52,804 nt of DNA from Mesostigma viride. Taxonomy: Eukaryota; Streptophyta; Mesostigmatophyceae; Mesostigmatales; Mesostigmataceae. This document shows, in pieces, positions 1 to 12,242 of the stretch. The notes below the pieces were generated by a model, which was not told the origin of the DNA, did not search any database, and saw nothing but the letters and a program-made list of their open reading frames with translations. Both the position numbers and the translations under genes were made by a program. The DNA lies in the NCBI GenBank assembly GCA_009746045.1, contig RPFO01000674.1:30001-82804 (forward strand), written 5' to 3'. Position 1 is the stretch's first letter; each line of letters starts with the position of its first letter.

Positions 1-1140
1 GTGCTGGCATGCATGGATGGGTGTAGTGGGGTGCTGGCATGCATGGATGGGTGTAGTGGGGTGCTGGCATGCATGGATGGGTGTCATGGGGTGCTGGCAT
101 GCATGGATGGGTGTAGTGGGGTGCTGGCATGCATGGATGGGTGTAGTGGGGTGCTGGCATGCATGGATGGGTGTCATGGGGTGCTGGCATGCATGGATGG
201 GTGTAGTGGGGTGCTGGCATGCATGGATGGGTGTAGTGGGGTGCTGGCATGCATGGATGGGTGTAATGGGGTGCTGGCATGCATGGATGGGTGTCATGGG
301 GTGCTGGCATGCATGGATGGGTGTCATGGGGCGCTGGCATGCATGGATGGGTGTAATGGGGTGCTGGCATGCATGGATGGGTGTAATGGGGCGCTGGCAT
401 GCATGGATGGGTGTCATGGGGTGCTGGCATGCATGGATGGGTGTCATGGGGTGCTGGCATGCATGGATGGGTGTCATGGGGTGCTGGCATGCATGGATGG
501 GTGTAGTGGGGTGCTGGCATGCATGGATGGGTGTCATGGGGTGCTGGCATGCATGGATGGGTGTAGTGGGGTGCTGGCATGCATGGATGGGTGTAGTGGG
601 GTGCTGGCATGCATGGATGGGTGTAGTGGGGTGCTGGCATGCATGGATGGGTGTCATGGGGTGCTGGCATGCATGGATGGGTGTAGTGGGGTGCTGGCAT
701 GCGTGGATGGGTGTCATGGGGTGCTGGCATGCATGGATGGGTGTCATGGGGCGCTGGCATGCATGGATGGGTGTCATGGGGCGCTGGCATGCATGGATGG
801 GTGTCATGGGGTGCTGGCATGCATGGATGGGTGTCATGGGGTGCTGGCATGCATGGATGGGTGTCATGGGGTGCTGGCATGCATGGATGGGTGTAGTGGG
901 GTGCTGGCATGCATGGATGGGTGTCATGGGGTGCTGGCATGCATGGATGGGTGTCATGGGGTGCTGGCATGCATGGATGGGTGTAGTGGGGTGCTGGCAT
1001 GCATGGATGGGTGTCATGGGGTGCTGGCATGCATGGATGGGTGTCATGGGGTGCTGGCATGCATGGATGGGTGTCATGGGGTGCTGGCATGCATGGATGG
1101 GTGTCATGGGGTGCTGGCATGCATGGATGGGTGTAGTGGG
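1..1140. repeat. 30-bp minisatellite, array 1 (38 units, cut by window edge)
   Basis: Thirty-eight head-to-tail 30-bp units built around GGCATGCATGGATGGGTGT. Units differ mainly at two sites: the two bases after TGT (AG, CA or AA before TGGGG) and GTG or GCG at the unit start. Because 30 is divisible by 3 and the usual unit lacks stops in most frames, long frames are open on both strands (plus-strand decapeptides VLACMDGCHG and WHAWMGVMGC, minus-strand TPIHACQHPM). Coding potential without strand or frame preference argues that none is a real protein. The array continues off the left edge. Confidence 0.97.
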
Positions 1141-1420
1141 GTGAACCATGAAAAAAAGCACGCAACACACCACGCGTCGTACCTTTTTATAGATGTTTCT
1201 TTTTTTTTATTGTCGGGTGCAAGCGGCGGTGGCGGCGGTGGCGGCAAAACTGAAGCTAGTGACAACGCGCAGATGACGCCGTGAACATGTCGCGTTGTAC
1301 CGTAGAAGATACGAACAAAAAACAAAACACGAAAAAAGAGAGGCGGACCGCATATGACAGGGACGAAAAAAAGTCAGACACACAGCCTGTGTTATCTGGC
1401 ATGCATAAATACATGTGGTG
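1141..1420. repeat. S spacer element, copy 1
   Basis: A 280-bp unique-looking block between minisatellite arrays. It begins GTGAACCATGAAAAAAAGC, contains a GGC-rich stretch after a T-run, and ends with CTGGCATGCATAAATACATG next to the following array. Near-identical copies lie at 6897 and 8378, and diverged copies at 11273, 12331 and 14719. Short open frames inside are not convincing genes. Confidence 0.9.
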
Positions 1421-1676
1421 TGGTGCTGGCATGCGTGGATGGGTGTCATGGGGTGCTGGCATGCATGGATGGGTGTAATGGGGTGCTGGCATGCATGGAT
1501 GGGTGTAATGGGGTGCTGGCATGCATGGATGGGTGTAATGGGGTGTTGGCATGCATGGATGGGTGTCATGGGGTGCTGGCATGCATGGATGGGTGTAGTG
1601 GGGTGCTGGCATGCGTGGATGGGTGTCATGGGGTGCTGGCATGCATGGATGGGTGTCATGGGGTGCTGGCATGCAT
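1421..1676. repeat. 30-bp minisatellite, short array
   Basis: About 8.5 units of the same 30-bp repeat, starting with a GCGTGG variant. It is interrupted after CTGGCATGCAT by the LINE-type insertion; the array resumes at 3661 with the same 11 bases. It was therefore once continuous with the array at 3661-6896. Confidence 0.95.
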
Positions 1677-1719
1677 TAATTAATTAATTAATTAATTAAT
1701 TAATTAATTAATTAATTAA
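1677..1719. repeat. (TTAA)n tail of LINE copy A
   Basis: Perfect TTAA tetranucleotide tract at the 3' end of the minus-strand element. The same tail type ends the copies at 19955, at 40350-40368 and in the tail-to-tail pair at 52428-52482. It plays the role that poly(A) plays in L1. Confidence 0.9.
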
Positions 1720-2119
1720 ACTCGTGCTCCCGTTGGGGAGTCACGGAGCACCGAAGTGCTTTTAATCCCTGTGTGTGCACTACAGGAGAAAGGGCAGAGA
1801 CCCCCAGTCTCCTTCATGCCAAAGGCATGCCACAGCTGCAATCGGGCGCGGCTAGCTAAAAGGACAGGCTAACGATCCGGCAAACTGTGGGTGCAATAAG
1901 ACCCATGTGAGCATATCATAGCAAGGAGCGTGGGCAAGTAATCTGAACATAGCCAGGGCGTAGCATGGCTGTACTAGGACTAGGCTAAGGCTATGGCTGG
2001 TTGTGTACCGTGCGTTGGCGGCACGTGACTAGGTGTGTTGGCACAGCTAGGCAACATTCTAGGCATGGCTGCCTTAGCGGCAGTGACGCCAATGGTTACA
2101 AGCTAGGGCTATTGCTATT

Positions 2120-3481
2120 CTAGCCCGCTGGGGGCGTCCACATCTTGTGGTTGATCATCAGGTCCCCGCCCCTCCAGTACACCTTGGGCTTCTGGGGGTC
2201 CTGCTTATGGCGGAGGTATTCCGGCCACAGGTCGCGTCGCTGCTGTTGCTGAGCGGGGGTGAGGTCGTCATCCAGCGTCCAGGTGAGGTCGTGCAACCGC
2301 TTGCGACGAGAGAGGAACCGCTGCTTATCCTCAGGGGAGGGGAAGGTGAGTAGGACTGGTGGGGGGGCCGCCTTGTCCCGTGAGTGGGGAAGGCGGTGGC
2401 ACCCACGCAGTTCTACCTCACCTACCAGGCCCATGAGGGTAAGAAGCTGGTTCTTGAGCTCGTCAGCAAGAGAGGTTGACGTCTCACCTGGCTTCTGGGG
2501 GAAGCGACGTAGCACCACTCGGCACTCACGGCGAGCGCGGTCGGTGACCTCCCGTTGCTGGGCCTGGCGGTGGTCCTCCAGCTCCTGGAGCTTTGTGGCG
2601 ATGGCGTCGGTGGTGGAGGCGGTCGCTGACCGCAGCAGGTCCGCGTAGGAGAGCGGCGGGAGGTCGCCAGCATCCTGCCGGGGTGGCTGGGATGCAATGG
2701 TGGCCGTCTGCTCCGCTATCTTGGGGACCTGTGTGGCCAGGGCCTCGGTGTGGGCGGTGATGGCCTCAAGCTTCTTCAGGAGCACGCCACACTTGCCCTC
2801 CACCTGGTTAAGGCGAGAGACAAGTGCAGCATGCGTTTCCGAAGCCTGCGCCGTGGTGTGTAGCGCCGTGAACTGGGGTTGTAGCTTGTGGACGACCTTG
2901 GTTTCCACGTTGGAGACCCGGGCCTCGACCTTGTTGAGCGTGGTGTTCAGCGATGTCAGCTGCTCGGCCAGCGGCCAGGTCACGTGCTCCTCCAGCACGG
3001 CGCGGATGTCATCCTTGCCGAGGGAGGAAGCCGATGGGGCTGCCGGCTGTGCGGGGGCTGGGGTGCGGAGCGTTCTGGTGATGTCGCCGAGGCGGATCTG
3101 GAATTGGCTGGTCAAGATAATCAGGCGTTGTTGTACTTCGTTCAAAGCATAGAGCCAGGACATGTCTCCATTGTAGTCGATAGCCGCCCCCTTCCTGGGC
3201 ACGAAGAGCTTCCGCTCCTGTTCGAGGAACTGGAGAACCTCAATGCATTCCGGCGGCGACAACTCTTGCCACACGGTGAGGGAGAAGTCTCGGTCGCCGG
3301 GGAGGAACTGGCGCCATTTGCGATCGTGGCAGGGTTTCTTGGGCTCAGGCGAGGCGCTTGGCGAGGGTTTGGCGGGTAAGCCTGTCGGCTGAACAATGGC
3401 GAGGGCGAGAGGGTTGGGCTGGGCGCTGGGAAGCTGTGCCAGCTCCTTTTCCAGCCCTCGTTTTGCTTTGGTAGTCGTCAT
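2120..3481 (-). CDS. LINE ORF1-type RNA-binding protein (copy A)
   Basis: A 453-residue protein starting MTTTKAKRGLEK, intact from start to stop. Residues 1-50 are Pro/Lys-rich; about 165-260 is heptad-like and likely a coiled coil; about 318-395 reads like the RRM-type domain of L1 ORF1p (RVVLRRFPQKPGE, then VLLTFPSPEDKQRFLSRRK); about 400-450 matches the L1 C-terminal domain pattern (DDDLTPAQQQQRRDLWP, then KVYWRGGDLMINHK). By family, such proteins trimerise and coat the element RNA. It is nearly identical to copy B except at residues 53-142, where many residues differ. No ORF2 follows. The function assignment rests on pattern recognition, not on a search. Confidence 0.82.
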   Translation of the reverse strand: MTTTKAKRGLEKELAQLPSAQPNPLALAIVQPTGLPAKPSPSASPEPKKPCHDRKWRQFLPGDRDFSLTVWQELSPPECIEVLQFLEQERKLFVPRKGAAIDYNGDMSWLYALNEVQQRLIILTSQFQIRLGDITRTLRTPAPAQPAAPSASSLGKDDIRAVLEEHVTWPLAEQLTSLNTTLNKVEARVSNVETKVVHKLQPQFTALHTTAQASETHAALVSRLNQVEGKCGVLLKKLEAITAHTEALATQVPKIAEQTATIASQPPRQDAGDLPPLSYADLLRSATASTTDAIATKLQELEDHRQAQQREVTDRARRECRVVLRRFPQKPGETSTSLADELKNQLLTLMGLVGEVELRGCHRLPHSRDKAAPPPVLLTFPSPEDKQRFLSRRKRLHDLTWTLDDDLTPAQQQQRRDLWPEYLRHKQDPQKPKVYWRGGDLMINHKMWTPPAG

Positions 3482-3660
3482 AGCTGGTCACGTGCGGAAC
3501 TTTGTCTATACTGCGTGGCAGCCGTAACCGTTTATACTGGCAAGTGCGTCTTAGAAAGGCGCATCGAATGCAAGTGGTCTGACCGAATTTGGGGCTCAGA
3601 CGCAAAAGATCTGAGCTCCGCCGTCAGCCATACCTCCGTCAGCCATTTTCGTTGAGGGTC

Positions 3661-6600
3661 CTGGCATGCATGGATGGGTGTCATGGGGCGCTGGCATGCA
3701 TGGATGGGTGTCATGGGGTGCTGGCATGCATGGATGGGTGTCATGGGGTGCTGGCATGCATGGATGGGTGTAGTGGGGTGCTGGCATGCATGGATGGGTG
3801 TCATGGGGCGCTGGCATGCATGGATGGGTGTAGTGGGGTGCTGGCATGCATGGATGGGTGTCATGGGGCGCTGGCATGCATGGATGGGTGTCATGGGGTG
3901 CTGGCATGCATGGATGGGTGTCATGGGGTGCTGGCATGCATGGATGGGTGTAGTGGGGTGCTGGCATGCATGGATGGGTGTCATGGGGTGCTGGCATGCA
4001 TGGATGGGTTAGTGGGGTGCTGGCATGCATGGATGGGTGTAGTGGGGTGCTGGCATGCATGGATGGGTGTAGTGGGGTGCTGGCATGCATGGATGGGTGT
4101 CATGGGGTGCTGGCATGCATGGATGGGTGTAGTGGGGTGCTGGCATGCATGGATGGGTGTCATGGGGTGCTGGCATGCATGGATGGGTGTCATGGGGTGC
4201 TGGCATGCATGGATGGGTGTAGTGGGGTGCTGGCATGCATGGATGGGTGTCATGGGGTGCTGGCATGCATGGATGGGTGTAGTGGGGTGCTGGCATGCGT
4301 GGATGGGTGTCATGGGGTGCTGGCATGCATGGATGGGTGTCATGGGGCGCTGGCATGCATGGATGGGTGTCATGGGGCGCTGGCATGCATGGATGGGTGT
4401 CATGGGGTGCTGGCATGCATGGATGGGTGTCATGGGGTGCTGGCATGCATGGATGGGTGTCATGGGGTGCTGGCATGCATGGATGGGTGTAGTGGGGTGC
4501 TGGCATGCATGGATGGGTGTCATGGGGTGCTGGCATGCATGGATGGGTGTCATGGGGCGCTGGCATGCATGGATGGGTGTAGTGGGGTGCTGGCATGCAT
4601 GGATGGGTGTAGTGGGGTGCTGGCATGCATGGATGGGTGTAATGGGGTGCTGGCATGCATGGATGGGTGTAGTGGGGTGCTGGCATGCATGGATGGGTGT
4701 AGTGGGGTGCTGGCATGCATGGATGGGTGTCATGGGGTGCTGGCATGCATGGATGGGTGTAGTGGGGTGCTGGCATGCATGGATGGGTGTAGTGGGGTGC
4801 TGGCATGCATGGATGGGTGTAATGGGGTGCTGGCATGCATGGATGGGTGTCATGGGGTGCTGGCATGCATGGATGGGTGTCATGGGGCGCTGGCATGCAT
4901 GGATGGGTGTCATGGGGTGCTGGCATGCATGGATGGGTGTAATGGGGCGCTGGCATGCATGGATGGGTGTCATGGGGTGCTGGCATGCATGGATGGGTGT
5001 CATGGGGTGCTGGCATGCATGGATGGGTGTCATGGGGTGCTGGCATGCATGGATGGGTGTAGTGGGGTGCTGGCATGCATGGATGGGTGTCATGGGGTGC
5101 TGGCATGCATGGATGGGTGTAGTGGGGTGCTGGCATGCATGGATGGGTGTAGTGGGGTGCTGGCATGCATGGATGGGTGTAGTGGGGTGCTGGCATGCAT
5201 GGATGGGTGTCATGGGGTGCTGGCATGCATGGATGGGTGTAGTGGGGTGCTGGCATGCATGGATGGGTGTCATGGGGTGCTGGCATGCATGGATGGGTGT
5301 CATGGGGTGCTGGCATGCATGGATGGGTGTAGTGGGGTGCTGGCATGCATGGATGGGTGTCATGGGGTGCTGGCATGCATGGATGGGTGTAGTGGGGTGC
5401 TGGCATGCGTGGATGGGTGTCATGGGGTGCTGGCATGCATGGATGGGTGTCATGGGGTGCTGGCATGCATGGATGGGTGTCATGGGGCGCTGGCATGCAT
5501 GGATGGGTGTCATGGGGTGCTGGCATGCATGGATGGGTGTCATGGGGTGCTGGCATGCATGGATGGGTGTAGTGGGGTGCTGGCATGCATGGATGGGTGT
5601 CATGGGGCGCTGGCATGCATGGATGGGTGTAGTGGGGTGCTGCCATGCATGGATGGGTGTCATGGGGCGCTGGCATGCATGGATGGGTGTCATGGGGTGC
5701 TGGCATGCATGGATGGGTGTCATGGGGTGCTGGCATGCATGGATGGGTGTAGTGGGGTGCTGGCATGCATGGATGGGTGTCATGGGGTGCTGGCATGCAT
5801 GGATGGGTGTAGTGGGGTGCTGGCATGCATGGATGGGTGTAGTGGGGTGCTGGCATGCATGGATGGGTGTCATGGGGTGCTGGCATGCATGGATGGGTGT
5901 AGTGGGGTGCTGGCATGCATGGATGGGTGTAGTGGGGTGCTGGCATGCATGGATGGGTGTCATGGGGTGCTGGCATGCATGGATGGGTGTAGTGGGGTGC
6001 TGGCATGCATGGATGGGTGTAGTGGGGTGCTGGCATGCATGGATGGGTGTAATGGGGTGCTGGCATGCATGGATGGGTGTCATGGGGTGCTGGCATGCAT
6101 GGATGGGTGTCATGGGGCGCTGGCATGCATGGATGGGTGTAATGGGGTGCTGGCATGCATGGATGGGTGTAATGGGGCGCTGGCATGCATGGATGGGTGT
6201 CATGGGGTGCTGGCATGCATGGATGGGTGTCATGGGGTGCTGGCATGCATGGATGGGTGTCATGGGGTGCTGGCATGCATGGATGGGTGTCATGGGGTGC
6301 TGGCATGCATGGATGGGTGTCATGGGGTGCTGGCATGCATGGATGGGTGTCATGGGGTGCTGGCATGCATGGATGGGTGTAGTGGGGTGCTGGCATGCAT
6401 GGATGGGTGTCATGGGGTGCTGGCATGCATGGATGGGTGTAGTGGGGTGCTGGCATGCGTGGATGGGTGTCATGGGGTGCTGGCATGCATGGATGGGTGT
6501 CATGGGGCGCTGGCATGCATGGATGGGTGTCATGGGGCGCTGGCATGCATGGATGGGTGTCATGGGGTGCTGGCATGCATGGATGGGTGTCATGGGGTGC

Positions 6601-6896
6601 TGGCATGCATGGATGGGTGTCATGGGGTGCTGGCATGCATGGATGGGTGTAGTGGGGTGCTGGCATGCATGGATGGGTGTCATGGGGTGCTGGCATGCAT
6701 GGATGGGTGTCATGGGGTGCTGGCATGCATGGATGGGTGTCATGGGGTGCTGGCATGCATGGATGGGTGTCATGGGGTGCTGGCATGCATGGATGGGTGT
6801 CATGGGGTGCTGGCATGCATGGATGGGTGTCATGGGGTGCTGGCATGCATGGATGGGTGTCATGGGGTGCTGGCATGCATGGATGGGTGTAGTGGG
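3661..6896. repeat. 30-bp minisatellite, array 2 (about 108 units)
   Basis: Same unit as array 1. One unit near 4005 lacks a G (GGGTTAGTGGGG) and shifts all frames, so frames on either side do not join. The order of unit variants near the right end (about 5700-6896) recurs in array 3, showing higher-order duplication. Open frames of about 1000 residues on both strands are by-products of the repeat. Confidence 0.97.
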
Positions 6897-7176
6897 GTGA
6901 ACCATGAAAAAAAGCACGCAACACACCACGCGTCGTACCTTTTTATAGATGTTTCTTTTTTTTTATTGTCGGGTGCAAGCGGCGGTGGCGGCGGTGGCGG
7001 CAAAACTGAAGCTAGTGACAACGCGCAGATGACGCCGTGAACATGTCGCGTTGTACCGTAGAAGATACGAACAAAAAACAAAACACGAAAAAAGAGAGGC
7101 GGACCGCATATGACAGGGACGAAAAAAAGTCAGACACACAGCCTGTGTTATCTGGCATGCATAAATACATGTGGTG
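6897..7176. repeat. S spacer element, copy 2
   Basis: Reads the same as copy 1 throughout as far as I can see by eye, including the GGC-rich stretch and the terminal CTGGCATGCATAAATACATG. Confidence 0.9.
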
Positions 7177-8377
7177 TGGTGCTGGCATGCGTGGATGGGT
7201 GTCATGGGGTGCTGGCATGCATGGATGGGTGTAGTGGGGTGCTGGCATGCATGGATGGGTGTCATGGGGTGCTGGCATGCATGGATGGGTGTAGTGGGGT
7301 GCTGGCATGCATGGATGGGTGTAGTGGGGTGCTGGCATGCATGGATGGGTGTCATGGGGTGCTGGCATGCATGGATGGGTGTAGTGGGGTGCTGGCATGC
7401 ATGGATGGGTGTAGTGGGGTGCTGGCATGCATGGATGGGTGTCATGGGGTGCTGGCATGCATGGATGGGTGTAGTGGGGTGCTGGCATGCATGGATGGGT
7501 GTAGTGGGGTGCTGGCATGCATGGATGGGTGTAATGGGGTGCTGGCATGCATGGATGGGTGTCATGGGGTGCTGGCATGCATGGATGGGTGTCATGGGGC
7601 GCTGGCATGCATGGATGGGTGTAATGGGGTGCTGGCATGCATGGATGGGTGTAATGGGGCGCTGGCATGCATGGATGGGTGTCATGGGGTGCTGGCATGC
7701 ATGGATGGGTGTCATGGGGTGCTGGCATGCATGGATGGGTGTCATGGGGTGCTGGCATGCATGGATGGGTGTCATGGGGTGCTGGCATGCATGGATGGGT
7801 GTCATGGGGTGCTGGCATGCATGGATGGGTGTCATGGGGTGCTGGCATGCATGGATGGGTGTAGTGGGGTGCTGGCATGCATGGATGGGTGTCATGGGGT
7901 GCTGGCATGCATGGATGGGTGTAGTGGGGTGCTGGCATGCGTGGATGGGTGTCATGGGGTGCTGGCATGCATGGATGGGTGTCATGGGGCGCTGGCATGC
8001 ATGGATGGGTGTCATGGGGCGCTGGCATGCATGGATGGGTGTCATGGGGTGCTGGCATGCATGGATGGGTGTCATGGGGTGCTGGCATGCATGGATGGGT
8101 GTCATGGGGTGCTGGCATGCATGGATGGGTGTAGTGGGTGCTGGCATGCATGGATGGGTGTCATGGGGTGCTGGCATGCATGGATGGGTGTCATGGGGTG
8201 CTGGCATGCATGGATGGGTGTCATGGGGTGCTGGCATGCATGGATGGGTGTCATGGGGTGCTGGCATGCATGGATGGGTGTCATGGGGTGCTGGCATGCA
8301 TGGATGGGTGTCATGGGGTGCTGGCATGCATGGATGGGTGTCATGGGGTGCTGGCATGCATGGATGGGTGTAGTGGG
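7177..8377. repeat. 30-bp minisatellite, array 3 (about 40 units)
   Basis: The variant order matches the last 1.19 kb of array 2. With the S copy at its end it forms a tandem duplication of about 1482 bp (the marker ATGCGTGG at 6456 recurs at 7938). A single-G deletion near 8134 shifts the frame. Confidence 0.96.
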
Positions 8378-8657
8378 GTGAACCATGAAAAAAAGCACGC
8401 AACACACCACGCGTCGTACCTTTTTATAGATGTTTCTTTTTTTTTATTGTCGGGTGCAAGCGGCGGTGGCGGCGGTGGCGGCAAAACTGAAGCTAGTGAC
8501 AACGCGCAGATGACGCCGTGAACATGTCGCGTTGTACCGTAGAAGATACGAACAAAAAACAAAACACGAAAAAAGAGAGGCGGACCGCATATGACAGGGA
8601 CGAAAAAAAGTCAGACACACAGCCTGTGTTATCTGGCATGCATAAATACATGTGGTG
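8378..8657. repeat. S spacer element, copy 3
   Basis: Third near-identical copy of the 280-bp spacer, again preceded by a TAGTGGGGTGAACC junction. Confidence 0.9.
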
Positions 8658-11272
8658 TGGTGCTGGCATGCGTGGATGGGTGTCATGGGGTGCTGGCATG
8701 CATGGATGGGTGTAATGGGGTGCTGGCATGCATGGATGGGTGTAATGGGGTGTTGGCATGCATGGATGGGTGTCATGGGGTGCTGGCATGCATGGATGGG
8801 TGTAGTGGGGTGCTGGCATGCGTGGATGGGTGTCATGGGGTGCTGGCATGCATGGATGGGTGTCATGGGGTGCTGGCATGCATGGATGGGTGTCATGGGG
8901 CGCTGGCATGCATGGATGGGTGTCATGGGGTGCTGGCATGCATGGATGGGTGTCATGGGGTGCTGGCATGCATGGATGGGTGTAGTGGGGTGCTGGCATG
9001 CATGGATGGGTGTCATGGGGCGCTGGCATGCATGGATGGGTGTAGTGGGGTGCTGGCATGCATGGATGGGTGTAGTGGGGTGCTGGCATGCATGGATGGG
9101 TGTCATGGGGTGCTGGCATGCATGGATGGGTGTAGTGGGGTGCTGGCATGCATGGATGGGTGTCATGGGGTGCTGGCATGCATGGATGGGTGTCATGGGG
9201 TGCTGGCATGCATGGATGGGTGTCATGGGGTGCTGGCATGCATGGATGGGTGTCATGGGGTGCTGGCATGCATGGATGGGTGTCATGGGGTGCTGGCATG
9301 CATGGATGGGTGTCATGGGGTGCTGGCATGCATGGATGGGTGTCATGGGGTGCTGGCATGCATGGATGGGTGTAGTGGGGTGCTGGCATGCATGGATGGG
9401 TGTCATGGGGTGCTGGCATGCATGGATGGGTGTAGTGGGGTGCTGGCATGCATGGATGGGTGTAGTGGGGTGCTGGCATGCATGGATGGGTGTCATGGGG
9501 TGCTGGCATGCATGGATGGGTGTAGTGGGGTGCTGGCATGCATGGATGGGTGTCATGGGGTGCTGGCATGCATGGATGGGTGTCATGGGGTGCTGGCATG
9601 CATGGATGGGTGTAGTAGGGTGCTGGCATGCATGGATGGGTGTAATGGGGCGCTGGCATGCATGGATGGGTGTCATGGGGTGCTGGCATGCATGGATGGG
9701 TGTCATGGGGTGCTGGCATGCATGGATGGGTGTAATGGGGTGCTGGCATGCATGGATGGGTGTAATGGGGTGCTGGCATGCATGGATGGGTGTAATGGGG
9801 CGCTGGCATGCATGGATGGGTGTAATGGGGTGCTGGCATGCATGGATGGGTGTCATGGGGTGCTGGCATGCATGGATGGGTGTCATGGGGTGCTGGCATG
9901 CATGGATGGGTGTCATGGGGTGCTGGCATGCATGGATGGGTGTCATGGGGTGCTGGCATGCATGGATGGGTGTAGTGGGGTGCTGGCATGCATGGATGGG
10001 TGTAATGGGGTGCTGGCATGCATGGATGGGTGTAGTGGGGTGCTGGCATGCGTGGATGGGTGACATCATGGGGTGCTGGCATGCATGGATGGGTGTCATG
10101 GGGTGCTGGCATGCATGGATGGGTGTCATGGGGTGCTGGCATGCATGGATGGGTGTCATGGGGTGCTGGCATGCATGGATGGGTGTCATGGGGTGCTGGC
10201 ATGCATGGATGGGTGTCATGGGGTGCTGGCATGCATGGATGGGTGTCATGGGGTGCTGGCATGCATGGATGGGTGTCATGGGGTGCTGGCATGCATGGAT
10301 GGGTGTCATGGGGTGCTGGCATGCATGGATGGGTGTCATGGGGTGCTGGCATGCATGGATGGGTGTAGTGGGGTGCTGGCATGCATGGATGGGTGTCATG
10401 GGGTGCTGGCATGCATGGATGGGTGTAGTGGGGTGCTGGCATGCATGGATGGGTGTAGTGGGGTGCTGGCATGCATGGATGGGTGTCATGGGGTGCTGGC
10501 ATGCATGGATGGGTGTAGTGGGGTGCTGGCATGCATGGATGGGTGTCATGGGGTGCTGGCATGCATGGATGGGTGTCATGGGGTGCTGGCATGCATGGAT
10601 GGGTGTAGTAGGGTGCTGGCATGCATGGATGGGTGTAATGGGGCGCTGGCATGCATGGATGGGTGTCATGGGGTGCTGGCATGCATGGATGGGTGTCATG
10701 GGGTGCTGGCATGCATGGATGGGTGTAATGGGGTGCTGGCATGCATGGATGGGTGTAATGGGGTGCTGGCATGCATGGATGGGTGTAATGGGGCGCTGGC
10801 ATGCATGGATGGGTGTAATGGGGTGCTGGCATGCATGGATGGGTGTCATGGGGTGCTGGCATGCATGGATGGGTGTCATGGGGTGCTGGCATGCATGGAT
10901 GGGTGTCATGGGGTGCTGGCATGCATGGATGGGTGTCATGGGGTGCTGGCATGCATGGATGGGTGTAGTGGGGTGCTGGCATGCATGGATGGGTGTAATG
11001 GGGTGCTGGCATGCATGGATGGGTGTAGTGGGGTGCTGGCATGCGTGGATGGGTGTCATGGGGTGCTGGCATGCATGGATGGGTGTCATGGGGTGCTGGC
11101 ATGCATGGATGGGTGTCATGGGGTGCTGGCATGCATGGATGGGTGTCATGGGGTGCTGGCATGCATGGATGGATGTCATGGGGTGCTGGCATGCATGGAT
11201 GGGTGTCATGGGGTGCTGGCATGCGTGGATGGGTGTCATGGGGTGCTGGCATGCATGGATGGGTGTAGTGGG
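8658..11272. repeat. 30-bp minisatellite, array 4 (about 87 units)
   Basis: Contains an internal duplication with an offset of 993 bp: the rare unit variant TAGTAGGG occurs at 9614 and 10607 with the same neighbours. The extra 3 bases come from an irregular unit (GGTGACATCATGGGG) near 10060. A GGATGGATGTCATG variant is at about 11168. Confidence 0.96.
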
Positions 11273-11515
11273 GTGAACCATGAAAAAAAGCACGCAACAC
11301 ACCACGCGTCGTACCTTTTTATAGATGTTTCTTTTTTTTTTATGGGGCCGGCCGGGGGCGGCGGTGGCGGCAAAACTGAAGCTAGTGACACCGCGCAGAT
11401 GACGCCGTGAACATGTCGCGTTGTACCGTAGAAGATACGAACAAAAAACAAAACACGAAAAAAGAGAGGCGGACCGCATATGACAGGGACAAAAAAAAGT
11501 CAGACACACAGCCTG
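11273..11515. repeat. S spacer element, copy 4 (diverged, truncated)
   Basis: Same start as the other S copies but with a GGGGCCGGCCGGGGGCGG segment where copies 1-3 have TTGTCGGGTGCAAGC. It stops at CAGCCTGT and joins unrelated sequence without the terminal 30-bp unit. Confidence 0.85.
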
Positions 11516-12242
11516 TCATCAAGTTTCGTTTAAGTGGCCAGCCGGAGCGGCTGCTTAGGTTTTAGCGGACAAGTGTTCGAAGCGCGTCATTGGTGAATTA
11601 CTTGGGAACTTGGGTTTCCCCGCGAAACTCCAACCGCACGTTCAGATTTCCAAATCTCAAGTCAAGTTCGGCGCAACTTTCTGAACGGGGGCAGTTGACG
11701 AGCAGCATTCCTCCGGACGAATGAATTGTGTTCCATACTTGCGCAAAATTTTGAAAGGTAGCTTGCGTGCAGCCCTACTAAAATTTGCGCGGACGTTCAG
11801 ATTTCCAAATCTCGGGTAAATTTCGGCGGAACTTTCTGAACGGGGGTAGTTGGCGGGCAGCGTTCCTCCAGACGAATGAAATGCGTTCCATACTAGCGCA
11901 AAATTTTGAAAGGTAGCTTGCGTGCAGCCCTACTAAAATTTGCGCGAAGTGTGGGACTGAAAATTCGTAACGGAAACTTTTTGGTAGTTGCCGTCACTTC
12001 CTTTTGTGCAAACGTGTGGGAGTGAAAATTCGTAACGGAAACTTTTTGGTAGTTGGCGTCACTTCCTTTGGTTCGACTGAAAATTCGCTGAAATTCGCTG
12101 AATTCGTACCGTAGCCTAATTTTTAGTACCTCGAAGTGACGGGGCACCTAAAAATTTGCCCACAAGTACACTTGGCAGCGCGCTCACTGGGAAAAATTGT
12201 ACAGCCGCTCCGGCGGGCCACTTGAACGAATTGTAATGATAT
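11516..12242. repeat. Gene-free segment with two short tandem duplications
   Basis: No convincing gene. A 155-bp unit occurs twice (ACGTTCAGATTTCC at 11638 and 11793), followed by a 65-bp unit twice (TGAAAATTCGTAACGG at 11958 and 12023). Copies differ by scattered substitutions, so the duplications are not recent. Confidence 0.8.

Larger units (their letters stand above)
1677..3660 (-). mobile_element. ORF1-only LINE-type retrotransposon, copy A
   Basis: A 1984-bp insertion flanked by an 11-bp target duplication, CTGGCATGCAT, at 1666-1676 and 3661-3671. In sense (minus) orientation it has a 5' leader with a near-duplicated ATGGCTGACGG motif (about 3615-3650), one ORF (3481-2120), a 400-bp 3' region and a (TTAA)n tail at 1677-1719. 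The 3' region ends in a hairpin, GTGCTCC...GGAGCAC. Simple-repeat tail, variable target duplication and an L1-type ORF1 protein indicate a non-LTR retrotransposon. No endonuclease or reverse transcriptase is encoded. Copy B at 38409-40368 has the same structure. Confidence 0.88.

Noticed and set aside
3589-6900. Open frame of 1103 codons, WHAWMGVMGC repeats
   Set aside because: Minisatellite artefact: 30 bp keeps frame and the unit lacks stops; opposite-strand frames are just as long.
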